DNA from: Planococcus salinarum
Lineage (GTDB): Bacteria > Bacillota > Bacilli > Bacillales_A > Planococcaceae
Assembly: GCF_007004625.1 (NCBI RefSeq)
Contig: NZ_VIFV01000010.1
Coordinates: 40,830-104,829 of the forward strand
Direction: 5' to 3'
DNA length: 64,000 bases
This document shows, piece after piece, positions 1 through 9,366 of this stretch. The number at the start of each line of letters is the position of its first letter. Position 1 is the stretch's first letter. The translations under genes were made by a program, and so were the position numbers. The notes below the pieces were generated by a model. That model was not told where the DNA came from and searched no databases. It saw only the letters and a list, made by a program, of their open reading frames with translations.

Positions 1-51
1 CCGAGGATGGCCAATAGAGAGGAACTGCGCAATGCTGCAAAACCCATATGA
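1..51 (+). CDS. possible C-terminal tail of an upstream gene (partial)
   Basis: Frame 1 is open from the window edge to a TGA at 49-51 and gives about 16 residues (ends AAKPI). A good terminator hairpin follows 5 bases later, as expected if a rightward gene ends here. The fragment is too short to assign to a family and could be chance. Confidence 0.25.
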   Translation, partial: PRMANREELRNAAKPI

Positions 52-56
52 AATGC

Positions 57-91
57 AAAGAGCCCAGCGGAAATTTTCCTCTGGGCTCTTT
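57..91. terminator. bidirectional rho-independent terminator
   Basis: Perfect 11-bp inverted repeat AAAGAGCCCAG / CTGGGCTCTTT (57-67 and 81-91) around a 13-nt loop, with A/T runs on both sides. It lies 12 bp past the lexA stop and would terminate lexA leftward and any gene entering from the left edge. Confidence 0.85.
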
Positions 92-102
92 TATATTTGG
101 AA

Positions 103-732
103 TCAGTGTATTTGACGGTACACGCCGACAACTTTACCCAGAATGGATACCGAGTCAACGATGATAGGGTCCATGGAAGAGTTTTCAGGTTGGAGCCGGA
201 AATAGTTCTCTTCCCGGAAAAAGCGTTTGACAGTTGCTTCATCTTCCTCGGTCATCGCAACGACAATATCTCCGTTATTGGCTGTCTGCTGCTGTTTGAC
301 GATAACGTAATCGCCATTCAGAATGCCAGCTTCAATCATACTTTCACCCATGATTTCAAGCATGAAGATATGGTCATCTTCTGTGCCGTAGCTTTGTGGG
401 AGGGGAAAATACTCCTCAACATTTTCAATGGCCGTAATCGGCTGGCCAGCCGTTACTTTACCGATAAGCGGCACATGCAGAACCGGACTTTTGTCGATTA
501 AGGCTTCATCAGTGGAAATGACTTCGATGGCTCTTGGCTTGGTAGGGTCACGTCTGATCAGGCCTTTGCTCTCCAAACGGGCCAGGTGGCCGTGGACAGT
601 AGAACTGGAAGCCAGCCCAACTGCTTCTCCGATTTCGCGTACGGAAGGTGGATAACCCTTTTCACGCACTTCATCTTTAATGAAAGTCAGAATGTCTTCT
701 TGGCGTTTTGATACTTTTTTCAACAGTTTCAC
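103..732 (-). CDS. lexA: LexA, SOS transcriptional repressor and self-cleaving serine protease
   Basis: Represses DNA-damage genes until RecA filaments trigger self-cleavage. The 209 residues are full length for the family. An N-terminal winged helix-turn-helix (about 1-65) is followed by the Ala95-Gly96 cleavage site in VTAGQP and a C-terminal S24 protease domain. The catalytic pair is visible as Ser131 in MGESMIEAG and Lys169 in EATVKRFF. It is read divergently from yneA across an intergenic region with four LexA-type boxes, one overlapping its own -35, so it is autoregulated. The same lexA/yneA arrangement is known in B. subtilis. An AGAGGTG ribosome site precedes the ATG. Confidence 0.98.
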   Translation of the reverse strand: MKLLKKVSKRQEDILTFIKDEVREKGYPPSVREIGEAVGLASSSTVHGHLARLESKGLIRRDPTKPRAIEVISTDEALIDKSPVLHVPLIGKVTAGQPITAIENVEEYFPLPQSYGTEDDHIFMLEIMGESMIEAGILNGDYVIVKQQQTANNGDIVVAMTEEDEATVKRFFREENYFRLQPENSSMDPIIVDSVSILGKVVGVYRQIH

Positions 733-765
733 CTCTTTGGGTTAAAATTCATATTTTCTAATTTA

Positions 766-794
766 ATTATATCAACTTGGTTAATGAAATGCAA
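766..794 (-). promoter_or_regulatory. lexA promoter (sigma-A type)
   Basis: On the minus strand, -35 TTGCAT (789-794) and a perfect -10 TATAAT (766-771) are separated by 17 nt. The leftmost SOS box (792-805) overlaps the -35, consistent with LexA autorepression. Confidence 0.75.
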
Positions 795-871
795 ACATAG
801 GTTCGAATTTTCGGTTGACAAAAACACTTGTTCGCATTAATATAAGAACATACATTCCGAACACACATTCC
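792..871. promoter_or_regulatory. cluster of four LexA (SOS) boxes
   Basis: Compared with the Bacillus consensus CGAACRNRYGTTYC there are four candidates: 792-805 (reverse strand CGAACCTATGTTTG, 12/14), 821-834 (reverse strand CGAACAAGTGTTTT, 13/14), 845-858 (AGAACATACATTCC, 12/14) and 858-871 (CGAACACACATTCC, 13/14). The first covers the lexA -35, the second fills the yneA promoter spacer, and the last two lie over the yneA start-site region. The last two share base 858. Confidence 0.85.
815..843 (+). promoter_or_regulatory. yneA promoter (sigma-A type)
   Basis: A consensus -35 TTGACA (815-820), a 17-nt spacer and -10 TAATAT (838-843). The spacer is almost entirely an SOS box (821-834), so LexA binding would exclude RNA polymerase. 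Confidence 0.8.
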
Positions 872-887
872 AGGAGGCGGTTATTTT

Positions 888-1855
<968 letters not shown>

Positions 1856-1912
1856 ATTCTTGCACTTGCCTTTCAATTTTTATACCATATGAAAGTAGAA
1901 AGGCGGATGTAT

Positions 1913-2146
1913 ATGTTAGTACCTGATAAAATGAACCGAATAAATGAACTTGCGAAAAAATCCAAGACTGCCGGTTTATCCGTTGAGGAAGCCAGGGAGC
2001 AAAGCTCTTTGAGGCAGGAGTATTTGGAGACATTCCGCAAGACGATGCGGGGCACAATTGAAAATGTTACTGTCATTGATCCAAACGGAGATGATGTTAC
2101 TCCGGAAAAGGTCAAAAATAGCCGGGAGAATAAGTATTTGAATTAA
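1913..2146 (+). CDS. ynzC: YnzC-like DUF896 small protein
   Basis: A 77-residue helical, charged protein of the DUF896 (UPF0291) family, the same length as B. subtilis YnzC, and ending in the family's VIDPNGDDVTPEKVK segment. I chose the ATG at 1913 because it follows AAGGCGGATG at usual spacing and gives the family length; an upstream in-frame ATG at 1889 has no ribosome site. Members form small helical hairpins; the family has been linked to the SOS response, but a biochemical role is not established. Confidence 0.88.
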   Translation: MLVPDKMNRINELAKKSKTAGLSVEEAREQSSLRQEYLETFRKTMRGTIENVTVIDPNGDDVTPEKVKNSRENKYLN

Positions 2147-2162
2147 TACTTATTCTCTTTTT
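2126..2162 (+). terminator. terminator overlapping the end of ynzC
   Basis: Perfect 13-bp stem GAGAATAAGTATT / AATACTTATTCTC (2126-2138, 2145-2157) followed by a T run. The ynzC stop codon (2144-2146) lies in the loop and second arm, so the last codons are part of the hairpin. Confidence 0.88.
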
Positions 2163-2233
2163 CGTTGTATTCTTTTCTATTGTTGACTAAACTAGAAAAG
2201 GAGAAAATTTTTTGTATCAGAGAGGATGTTACG

Positions 2234-4234
2234 ATGTCGAACCATACAGATCAACTTGCAGTAACTACTATTCGCACACTTTCCATCGATGCGATTGAAA
2301 AAGCGAATTCCGGTCATCCCGGATTGCCTATGGGCGCAGCACCAATGGCTTATACCTTGTGGACCAAGCACATGAATCATAATCCGAAAAACCCGGATTG
2401 GTTCAACCGTGACCGATTTGTATTGTCGGCGGGCCACGGCTCGATGCTTCTATACAGTTTGCTTCATTTGAGCGGTTACGGACTTGAAATGGACGAAATC
2501 AAGAATTTCCGTCAATGGGATTCCAAAACTCCGGGTCATCCGGAATACCACCACACAACAGGAGTGGAAGCGACAACCGGACCGCTTGGACAGGGTATCG
2601 GTATGGCAGTCGGCATGGCTATGGCTGAAAAACACCTCGCAGCAACATATAATAAAGACAATATGGATATCGTCGATCACCACACTTTCGCTCTTTGCGG
2701 AGATGGAGATCTGATGGAAGGTGTCGCAGGCGAAGCGATTTCACTTGCAGGCCATCTGAAACTGGATAAACTGGTAATTCTTTATGACAGCAACGATATA
2801 TCGCTTGATGGCGACCTCAGCATGAGTTTTTCCGAAGATATCCGGAAACGCTTTGAATCATACGGATGGAATTATCTGCGTGTTGAAGACGGCAATGAAT
2901 TGGATGATCTGTCAGCGAAGATTGCAGCTGCCAAATCAAATTCAGACAAACCGACTTTGATCGAAGTGAAAACCGTCATCGGCTACGGCGCACCGAACAA
3001 ATCCGGTAAAGCGGACGCGCACGGTGCACCTCTGGGTGAAGACGAGATGAAACTGGTCAAGGAAGCTTATGAATGGACGTTTGATAAAGATTTCCACGTG
3101 CCGGAAGAAGTCTATGAAACTTTCCAACAGGCGACAGAAGAGCTTGGCGGCAAAGCGGAAGCTGAATGGAACAAACTTTTCGAACAATACGAATCCGAGC
3201 ATCCGGAATTGGCCGAGCAGCTGAAAGCCGCGATTCGCGGAGATCTTCCTGAAGGCTATGATGCTGAATTCCCGGAATACGAAGTAGGCAAAAAGCAGGC
3301 AACTCGCGCTTCATCAGGTGATATGGTCAATGCAATTGCCAAAACCGTCCCTTCATTCTTTGGAGGAAGTGCGGATCTTGCCGGTTCAAACAAAACAAAT
3401 ATCAAAGGCGGCGGAGATTTCGACGCAGAAAATGCGGCTGGCCGCAATATCTGGTTCGGCGTACGCGAATTCGCAATGGGAACTGCTTTGAATGGCATGG
3501 CCCTTCATGGAGGCTTGCATGTGTTCGGCGGTACGTTCTTCGTATTCAGCGATTATGCGCGTCCGGCAATTCGTTTGTCGGCACTGATGGGCTTGCCGGT
3601 TACGTACGTCTTTACCCATGACAGTGTTGCTGTTGGTGAAGATGGACCAACACATGAACCTGTTGAACATTTGGCATCTCTTCGTGCTATGCCGAACTTG
3701 AATGTAATCCGCCCGGCTGATGCCAACGAAACCAAACAAGCCTGGAAATTGGCGCTTACAGCAAAATCACACCCTACTTTATTGGTGCTTTCACGTCAGG
3801 ACCTGCCAGTGCTTGAACAGACAGGCGAGCTTGCAGCAACAGGAGTGGAAAAAGGTGCTTATGTCGTATCAGGTGTTGAAAATCCGCAGGCGATTTTACT
3901 TGCTACCGGTTCTGAAGTGAGTTTGGCCGTTGAAGCTCAAAAGCAGTTGGCTGAAGAGAATATTTCAGTATCTGTGGTTTCCATGCCATCATGGGACCGT
4001 TTTGAGAAGCAGGATAAAGAATACAAACAATCAGTAATTCCTCCGACAGTGAAAAAACGCCTTGCCATTGAAATGGGATCATCGTTCGGATGGGACCGCT
4101 ACATTGGAGAAGAAGGCGATATTCTTGCGATTGACCGATTTGGAGCAAGTGCTCCCGGCCAGCGCGTCATGGAAGAATTCGGATTTACACCGGATAATGT
4201 AGCAGCAAAAGTTAAGAAATTGATCAACGGTTAA
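2234..4234 (+). CDS. tkt: Transketolase
   Basis: Thiamine-diphosphate enzyme of the non-oxidative pentose phosphate pathway, moving two-carbon ketol units between sugar phosphates in the cytoplasm. From the ATG at 2234 (preceded by AGAGGATG) it has 666 residues, the usual length; the longer frame from 2165 adds a non-homologous tail. Signatures are [14 protein letters not shown] near the N-terminus, the cofactor motif GDGDLMEG at 156-163, and the pyrimidine-domain motif [20 protein letters not shown]. It is a single-gene unit between two terminators, downstream of ynzC as in Bacillus. Confidence 0.98.
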   Translation: MSNHTDQLAVTTIRTLSIDAIEKANSGHPGLPMGAAPMAYTLWTKHMNHNPKNPDWFNRDRFVLSAGHGSMLLYSLLHLSGYGLEMDEIKNFRQWDSKTPGHPEYHHTTGVEATTGPLGQGIGMAVGMAMAEKHLAATYNKDNMDIVDHHTFALCGDGDLMEGVAGEAISLAGHLKLDKLVILYDSNDISLDGDLSMSFSEDIRKRFESYGWNYLRVEDGNELDDLSAKIAAAKSNSDKPTLIEVKTVIGYGAPNKSGKADAHGAPLGEDEMKLVKEAYEWTFDKDFHVPEEVYETFQQATEELGGKAEAEWNKLFEQYESEHPELAEQLKAAIRGDLPEGYDAEFPEYEVGKKQATRASSGDMVNAIAKTVPSFFGGSADLAGSNKTNIKGGGDFDAENAAGRNIWFGVREFAMGTALNGMALHGGLHVFGGTFFVFSDYARPAIRLSALMGLPVTYVFTHDSVAVGEDGPTHEPVEHLASLRAMPNLNVIRPADANETKQAWKLALTAKSHPTLLVLSRQDLPVLEQTGELAATGVEKGAYVVSGVENPQAILLATGSEVSLAVEAQKQLAEENISVSVVSMPSWDRFEKQDKEYKQSVIPPTVKKRLAIEMGSSFGWDRYIGEEGDILAIDRFGASAPGQRVMEEFGFTPDNVAAKVKKLING

Positions 4235-4241
4235 TTTTTGG

Positions 4242-4273
4242 CGGGAGCGAACTTGCTCCCGTTTTTCTTTTTT
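4242..4273 (+). terminator. tkt terminator
   Basis: Stem CGGGAGC / GCTCCCG (4242-4248, 4255-4261), 6-nt loop, then TTTTTCTTTTTTC. Confidence 0.88.
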
Positions 4274-4357
4274 CTTATTATGGTCAGTGCGCCTGTTTTA
4301 TAGTATAATTTTTTGGGTGCACTATTATATTTAAGCAACACGAGGGAGGTAATAAAT

Positions 4358-4600
4358 TTGGATACATGGATCTGGATCACAATCGTTATTTTCGCTTTGC
4401 TCGCAGGTGTTGCTCTTGGATTCTTCATCGCACGCCGTTACATGATGAAGTATTTGCAGGACAATCCACCGATTAACGAAGAAATGTTACGCATCATGAT
4501 GATGCAAATGGGACAAAAACCATCTCAGAAAAAAATCAATCAAATGATGGCTCAAATGAATAAAGCGTCTACTAAGCCTGGGAAACCGGCTAAAAAATAA
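4358..4600 (+). CDS. yneF: YneF family small membrane protein (TTG start)
   Basis: An 80-residue UPF0154 protein with one N-terminal membrane segment (about 3-23, [20 protein letters not shown]), then the conserved [20 protein letters not shown] and [18 protein letters not shown] stretches. The start is a TTG at 4358: GGGAGG sits 7 nt upstream and homology begins here, while the frame's upstream ATG (4313) lies before the ribosome site. Function is unknown in the family. It keeps its Bacillus position next to tkt and has its own terminator. Confidence 0.9.
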   Translation: MDTWIWITIVIFALLAGVALGFFIARRYMMKYLQDNPPINEEMLRIMMMQMGQKPSQKKINQMMAQMNKASTKPGKPAKK

Positions 4601-4626
4601 AAAGCACTCAGCTGAGTGCTTTTTTT
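4600..4626 (+). terminator. yneF terminator
   Basis: Perfect palindrome AAGCACTCAGCTGAGTGCTT followed by a run of T, immediately after the stop codon. Confidence 0.85.
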
Positions 4627-4658
4627 ATATGCTTTATTAAAAAATAATATTATTATGT

Positions 4659-4693
4659 AATCTTGAAGGTGGTCAAATGACACCTTCAAGATT
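4659..4693 (-). terminator. hairpin at the end of the YqkD-like gene
   Basis: Perfect 13-bp stem AATCTTGAAGGTG / CACCTTCAAGATT (4659-4671, 4681-4693) with a 9-nt loop that includes the hydrolase stop region. The U tract is better on the plus strand than on the minus strand, where only an A/T-rich run follows, so its efficiency for the leftward gene is uncertain. Confidence 0.6.
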
Positions 4694-5684
4694 TTTCTTC
4701 TTTTTCGGGTTCTTTCTTTTCAGCGGGAAACAGCAGTGCAGATGCATATTCAGTCTCCACTGGCGGTAGGATTCCATGCTGCTTCAGGAAATCCCTCACT
4801 GTTTTTTTGTATTCCAGCGGGTTTTCATTGAAAGACTGGGCGTGTCCGCCTTTTTCAAATAATTTCAATGCTTTCGGCCCGTGCTTCAGTCTGTGCATAT
4901 CGATGCTCATTTCAGGAAGCACGAAGTCATCAGGCAGGCTGTGGATGAACAAAACGGGTTTGTTTATCGATTTAACCGCATCGCGCGGCGTTACAGTGCT
5001 GATGTGATACCCTTCGCGCAGTTTCATGAAAACACCGGCAAGTTTTAATGCCAAAGGCGTTTTCATGGAGGTAGTGGTCTGCATGACATGCCGAATCTGC
5101 TCTGATATATCCGAATAGCCGCAATCGGAAATATAGAAAGCGGCGTCATCCCGCATCCCCGCATAAAGCAAAGTTGTTGCGGCGCCCATCGACTCTCCGT
5201 GAATGCCGAATACCAGCTCGGGTCCGATATGTTCCTTCAGCACGTCCACTACCACCTTGAGGTCCATCTTCTCGAAATGGCCAAAGCTGGTGGTTTTGCC
5301 GCCGGTGTCCCCATGGCGGCGGTGATCGTATACCACTGAGTTGAATCCGAGCTCTTCAAACATCCGTGCATATTTGAACGAATTGACTTTTGTTTCCGTC
5401 ACCCCGTGGCAGATGACAGCATAGTATTTGGTATCATGCGGTTCAAGGAAAATAGCGTGGACTTTATAACCGTTTTCGGACTGGATCCAATGCTCTTCTT
5501 TATTTACATTGGCATACCATACTTCGTCATAGCGTTTGGCCGAGGTTTCGCGCTCCAGTATCAGATCTTCATCCTTTTTCTTTACATACATAAGCCGGTT
5601 GCTTGCGATGATGCCAACCGCGGTTGCCCATAATGTGAAAATCCCTGAGACAGCGGCTGAGATTTGGAGGATGCGTTTTCTCAT
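4686..5684 (-). CDS. yqkD: YqkD-like alpha/beta hydrolase, membrane-anchored
   Basis: A 332-residue serine hydrolase. An N-terminal hydrophobic anchor (about 6-28) places the catalytic domain outside or at the membrane. The nucleophile elbow is GIHGESMGAA with Ser165; the acid is probably Asp252 or Asp253 in HSLPDDFV, and the histidine is His281 in KGGHAQSF. The ICHGVTETKVNSFKYA and YDHRRHGDTGGKTTSFG stretches closely resemble B. subtilis YqkD. Substrate unknown. A lysine/glutamate-rich tail extends past the usual C-terminus. It runs in the same direction as mvaB upstream with a 13-bp gap, so they may share a transcript. Confidence 0.88.
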   Translation of the reverse strand: MRKRILQISAAVSGIFTLWATAVGIIASNRLMYVKKKDEDLILERETSAKRYDEVWYANVNKEEHWIQSENGYKVHAIFLEPHDTKYYAVICHGVTETKVNSFKYARMFEELGFNSVVYDHRRHGDTGGKTTSFGHFEKMDLKVVVDVLKEHIGPELVFGIHGESMGAATTLLYAGMRDDAAFYISDCGYSDISEQIRHVMQTTTSMKTPLALKLAGVFMKLREGYHISTVTPRDAVKSINKPVLFIHSLPDDFVLPEMSIDMHRLKHGPKALKLFEKGGHAQSFNENPLEYKKTVRDFLKQHGILPPVETEYASALLFPAEKKEPEKEEKS

Positions 5685-5697
5685 GGCCAGTACTCCT

Positions 5698-6597
5698 TTA
5701 CGCTCGGTTTTTGTATAGCGTATACATTCCCGTATTTATCGGATTTGACACATGCGGTTCTATTTTATCTATCGCTTTATAAAGCTCTTCCAAATCAATC
5801 CCTGTCCGGATATCCATCCTGTGCAGCATATTTACGACATCTTCCGTTGCGACGTTGCCTGTGGCTCCGGGTGCAAACGGGCAGCCGCCAAGTCCGCCGG
5901 CTGATGTGTCAAAACGGTCGACACCTGCCTGCAGCGCAGCGAAAATATTTGCCAGCGCCATTTTTCTGGTGTCATGGAAATGGGCAGTAATCAATGTACC
6001 AGGGAATGTTTCTATCAATTGATGAAACAATCCATAGCTTTCGGCAGGATTTGCCATGCCGATTGTGTCAGCGACACTCAATTCATCGACACCCCAATCG
6101 ACGAATTGACGGCATAGGCTGATGGTATCTTCCGGTTTGATTGCGCCCTCAAATGGACAATAAAATGCAGTTGAAATACAAGCCCTTATAAAGACATCGT
6201 CTTCTTTCAATTGCAGGATCAGTGGCTTTAACGCTTCCATGCTTTCTGCTGTAGATTTATTGATATTTTTCTTATTGAAAGAATCTGATACACCGACAAA
6301 AACAGCAAGTGCATCGGCACCGGCTTCACGGGCCGCGTTGATTCCGCGCTCATTGGGTGTCAGCACGAACTGGCGGCCGGCCTTTTTGGTTTCGGTTACG
6401 ATTTCTTTTGAATCCCCCATCTGTGGCACCCATTTCGGTGATACAAAAGAGGTCAGTTCCATTTCTTCCACCCCCGCAAGCTGAAGACCTGCGATGAATT
6501 GCAATTTATCTTCAGTTGTAACAAGCTGCTTTTCATTTTGCAGGCCGTCACGCGGTCCAACCTCGATAATCGTTACTTTTTTTGGTAAACTTAACAT
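5698..6597 (-). CDS. mvaB: Hydroxymethylglutaryl-CoA lyase
   Basis: Cleaves HMG-CoA to acetoacetate and acetyl-CoA, the last step of leucine breakdown. It is a DRE-TIM metallolyase with EVGPRDGLQNE (Arg16, Asp17 as catalytic base and metal ligand), metal-binding TAHFHDTRKMA, and the Cys-loop GGLGGCPFAPGATGN. The start was placed at 6597 (MLSLPKK) because GGGGGG lies 6 nt upstream on the minus strand and the result, 299 residues, is the family length; the frame extends to 6654 without homology. It is divergent from the thiolase, whose reaction uses the same acetoacetyl/acetyl-CoA pool. Confidence 0.95.
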   Translation of the reverse strand: MLSLPKKVTIIEVGPRDGLQNEKQLVTTEDKLQFIAGLQLAGVEEMELTSFVSPKWVPQMGDSKEIVTETKKAGRQFVLTPNERGINAAREAGADALAVFVGVSDSFNKKNINKSTAESMEALKPLILQLKEDDVFIRACISTAFYCPFEGAIKPEDTISLCRQFVDWGVDELSVADTIGMANPAESYGLFHQLIETFPGTLITAHFHDTRKMALANIFAALQAGVDRFDTSAGGLGGCPFAPGATGNVATEDVVNMLHRMDIRTGIDLEELYKAIDKIEPHVSNPINTGMYTLYKNRA

Positions 6598-6676
6598 AGT
6601 ATCCCCCCTGATTCCATTGTATCGATGCGGGGGATAAAAGAGCAACAGTTTCAATCAAACAAGGGGGAAATGTAAA

Positions 6677-7861
6677 ATGTCACATGAAATCGTAATCGTA
6701 AGTGCAGTTCGAACAGCAGTAGGATCGTTTCAAGGGAGCCTGAAAGATGTACCCGCCACTCAATTGGGTGCAATTGTCATAAAGGAAGCGGTAAACCGAG
6801 CCGGACTGAAACCGGAACAAGTATCTGAAGTCATCATGGGGAACGTTCTGCAGGCAGGCTTGGGACAAAATCCCGCGCGCCAGGCAGCCATCAATGCAGG
6901 CTTGCCGGAAACGGTTCCATCCATGACCATCAATAAGGTTTGCGGATCCGGCTTGAAGTCGATTCACCTTGCATATCAGGCGATTTTCGCCGGAGACGCT
7001 GAGATCGTGGTAGCAGGCGGCATGGAGAACATGAGCCGCGCACCTTACCTTCTTGAAAATGCACGCGACGGATTCCGGATGGGTGACCAGAAAGTTGTCG
7101 ACAGCATGATTTCAGATGGTTTGACGTGTGCCTTCAACGATTATCATATGGGCAATACGGCTGAAAACCTTTGCGACATGTACGGGATTTCGAGAGAAGA
7201 GCAGGATAAATTCTCTGCACGTTCACAGGCGCGCGCCGCAGCGGCAGTAGAAGCCGGCAAGTTCCAGGATGAAATCATTCCTGTGGAAATTCCTCAGCGC
7301 AAAGGGGATCCGATCATCTTTGCAGTTGATGAATATATCAAAGCTTCCTCCACGGAAGAAAAATTGGGCAAGCTGCGTCCGGCATTCAAAAAAGACGGCA
7401 GTGTCACAGCGGGCAATGCTTCCGGGATCAACGACGGCGCAGCGGCGGTGGTCGTGATGACAAAAGCGAAAGCGGACGAATTGGGGCTGACTCCGCTTGC
7501 GACAATCGCGGCAAACGGCAATGCGGGTGTGGATCCGGCGATTATGGGGATCGGACCGGTCCAAGCCGTGAAAAATGCATTGGCGAAAGCGCAAATGTCA
7601 CTCGAAGACATCGAATTGATCGAAGCGAACGAAGCTTTTGCGGCACAGTCGATTGCAGTCGATCGTGAGTTGAAGTTCAATCACGATATCCTGAATGTCA
7701 ACGGCGGCGCAATTGCAATCGGACATCCAATCGGGGCAAGCGGAACACGCATATTTGTTACCTTGCTGCACGAAATGCAGAAACGTGACGCAAAAACAGG
7801 TTTGGCCACATTGTGCATTGGCGGCGGCCAGGGTGTGGCAACGATCGTCAAACGTCCGTAA
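6677..7861 (+). CDS. Acetyl-CoA C-acetyltransferase (thiolase II type)
   Basis: Reversibly condenses two acetyl-CoA to acetoacetyl-CoA. The 394 residues are full length. The three catalytic residues are in place: Cys89 in [11 protein letters not shown], His350 in [10 protein letters not shown] and Cys380 in [16 protein letters not shown] precedes the ATG. It is divergent from HMG-CoA lyase and followed 13 bp later by a small charged protein. Context suggests ketone-body or leucine catabolism, but a biosynthetic role in the mevalonate pathway or lipid metabolism cannot be excluded: the type 2 IPP isomerase elsewhere in the window occurs in organisms of either isoprenoid route. Confidence 0.95.
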   Translation: MSHEIVIVSAVRTAVGSFQGSLKDVPATQLGAIVIKEAVNRAGLKPEQVSEVIMGNVLQAGLGQNPARQAAINAGLPETVPSMTINKVCGSGLKSIHLAYQAIFAGDAEIVVAGGMENMSRAPYLLENARDGFRMGDQKVVDSMISDGLTCAFNDYHMGNTAENLCDMYGISREEQDKFSARSQARAAAAVEAGKFQDEIIPVEIPQRKGDPIIFAVDEYIKASSTEEKLGKLRPAFKKDGSVTAGNASGINDGAAAVVVMTKAKADELGLTPLATIAANGNAGVDPAIMGIGPVQAVKNALAKAQMSLEDIELIEANEAFAAQSIAVDRELKFNHDILNVNGGAIAIGHPIGASGTRIFVTLLHEMQKRDAKTGLATLCIGGGQGVATIVKRP

Positions 7862-7874
7862 GGAGAGGATTTCA

Positions 7875-8084
7875 ATGGCAAAAAAAGAAGAACAGAACAA
7901 TGGCTTATTCAATGAAGACGTCCTCGCGAAACTGAAAGACACCAAAAAAGCCTTGCAGGCCGAAGAGCAAGAGCGCAGGGAAGAGGAAGAGGCGAAACGC
8001 ATTTTTGAGCGCAAACAGCGTGAGAAGAATATGTCCTTCGCCGAAATGTTGGATAAACACGATAATCAAGGCAGTAAATTTTAA
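7875..8084 (+). CDS. yqkK: YqkK-like DUF3886 small charged coiled-coil protein
   Basis: A 69-residue protein made mostly of Lys, Glu and Arg, with a predicted continuous helix (about 18-52) and the closing KQREKNMSFAEMLDKHD segment characteristic of DUF3886. AGGAGAGG precedes the ATG at 7875. No enzymatic motif; function unknown. It lies 13 bp after the thiolase and before a terminator, so it is probably the last gene of that operon. The B. subtilis homologue sits close to fur, about 5 kb away in this window. Confidence 0.75.
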   Translation: MAKKEEQNNGLFNEDVLAKLKDTKKALQAEEQERREEEEAKRIFERKQREKNMSFAEMLDKHDNQGSKF

Positions 8085-8093
8085 GGAAAGAGC

Positions 8094-8127
8094 AACCCGG
8101 ATATGCGAATGCATATCCGGGTTTTTC
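8094..8127 (+). terminator. thiolase-yqkK operon terminator
   Basis: Perfect 13-bp stem AACCCGGATATGC / GCATATCCGGGTT with a GAAT loop and T run. Confidence 0.92.
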
Positions 8128-8195
8128 TTGCTGTAAAAAAGTTTCTGACGGAATGATAGTTTTTGACTTGGGAGAGAGATTGGGTTACATTATAA

Positions 8196-8235
8196 ATTGG
8201 CGAACAATCAATGGTGATTTAAAATATAATGTTCG
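8196..8235. promoter_or_regulatory. inverted pair of PurBoxes (candidate PurR operator) before guaC
   Basis: Against the Bacillus PurBox AWWWCCGAACWWT, the plus strand has ATTGGCGAACAAT ending at 8208 (11/13) and the minus strand has ATATACGAACATT from 8240 to 8228 (12/13). The two CGAAC cores face each other with 19 bp between the octamers CGAACAAT (8201-8208) and ATTCGAAC-side half (8228-8235). A possible -10 TATAAT (8225-8230) lies within the right half. PurR control of guaC is known in B. subtilis. Confidence 0.7.
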
Positions 8236-8253
8236 TATATAGGAGTGTTAATG

Positions 8254-9237
8254 ATGGAAAATGTATTTGATTATGAAGATATTCAGTTAGTTCCTGCAAA
8301 AGCGATAGTAAACAGCCGGTCCGAATGTGACACGTCAGTGGTATTCGGAGGCCGCACTTTCAGGCTGCCGGTCGTCCCTGCCAATATGCAGACGATCATC
8401 GATGAAAAGACTGCCCTGTACCTTGCGGAAAATGATTATTTCTATATTCTCCATAGATTTAAACCTGAAGAACGTATCAGCTTTATCAAAGACATGCACA
8501 GCCGCAATCTTTTTGCCTCCATCAGTGTAGGCGTCAAAGAAGAGGAATATATTTTTATAAACCAATTGGCGGAAGCAGGATTGACGCCGGAATACATTAC
8601 CATCGATGTGGCACATGGACATTCCGATGCGGTCATCAATATGATCAAACATATCAAAAAGGTGGTGCCGCAAAGCTTCCTGATCGCCGGCAACGTCGGG
8701 ACACCGGAAGCTGTCAGGGAGTTGGAGAATGCTGGTGCCGATGCCACGAAGGTCGGGATAGGACCGGGGAAAGTGTGCATTACAAAGATTAAAACCGGAT
8801 TCGGTACCGGCGGATGGCAGCTGGCTGCGGTAAGGTTGTGTTCAAAAGCGGCAAGCAAGCCGATTATTGCTGATGGCGGAATCCGTACCCATGGCGATAT
8901 TGCGAAATCCGTCCGCTTTGGTGCATCGATGGTGATGATCGGTTCCCTGTTTGCGGGACATGAAGAATCACCGGGTGAAACTGTCGAACGCGATGGCGTA
9001 TTGTATAAAGAATATTTCGGATCAGCTTCCGAATTTCAAAAAGGCGAAAAGAAAAATGTTGAAGGCAAAAAAATGTTTGTCGAATACAGAGGCGCATTGC
9101 AGGATACATTGACCGAAATGGAACAGGATCTGCAGTCGTCCATTTCCTATGCGGGCGGCGACAAACTGGATGCCATCCGTCATGTGGATTATGTGATTGT
9201 GAAAAGTTCCATCTTCAATGGCGACAGAGTGTATTAA
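8254..9237 (+). CDS. guaC: GMP reductase
   Basis: NADPH-dependent deamination of GMP to IMP in purine salvage. The 327-residue sequence from ATG 8254 begins [16 protein letters not shown], almost as in B. subtilis GuaC. It carries the IMPDH/GMPR TIM-barrel with [18 protein letters not shown], and the catalytic Cys175 in [11 protein letters not shown] followed by [14 protein letters not shown] (8241-8245) sits 8 nt upstream; an ATG at 8251 is the alternative start. A monocistronic unit with its own terminator and a PurBox pair upstream. Confidence 0.97.
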   Translation: MENVFDYEDIQLVPAKAIVNSRSECDTSVVFGGRTFRLPVVPANMQTIIDEKTALYLAENDYFYILHRFKPEERISFIKDMHSRNLFASISVGVKEEEYIFINQLAEAGLTPEYITIDVAHGHSDAVINMIKHIKKVVPQSFLIAGNVGTPEAVRELENAGADATKVGIGPGKVCITKIKTGFGTGGWQLAAVRLCSKAASKPIIADGGIRTHGDIAKSVRFGASMVMIGSLFAGHEESPGETVERDGVLYKEYFGSASEFQKGEKKNVEGKKMFVEYRGALQDTLTEMEQDLQSSISYAGGDKLDAIRHVDYVIVKSSIFNGDRVY

Positions 9238-9277
9238 GAAACGTACAGAAGCGGCAATTTGAATCGAAGTCGCAACA

Positions 9278-9322
9278 AAGCCGGCACCGAGAGCGAAACA
9301 AGGCTCTCGGCGCCGGCTTTTA
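9278..9322 (+). terminator. guaC terminator
   Basis: Long stem AAAGCCGGC-ACCGAGAGC / GCTCTCGGC-GCCGGCTTT with one mismatch and an 8-nt loop, then TTTTAA. It is near-symmetric and could also protect from leftward transcription. Confidence 0.85.
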
Positions 9323-9366
9323 ATATGTCTGTCATTTAATTGTATCCCAAAGTACGGAAACAGAAT

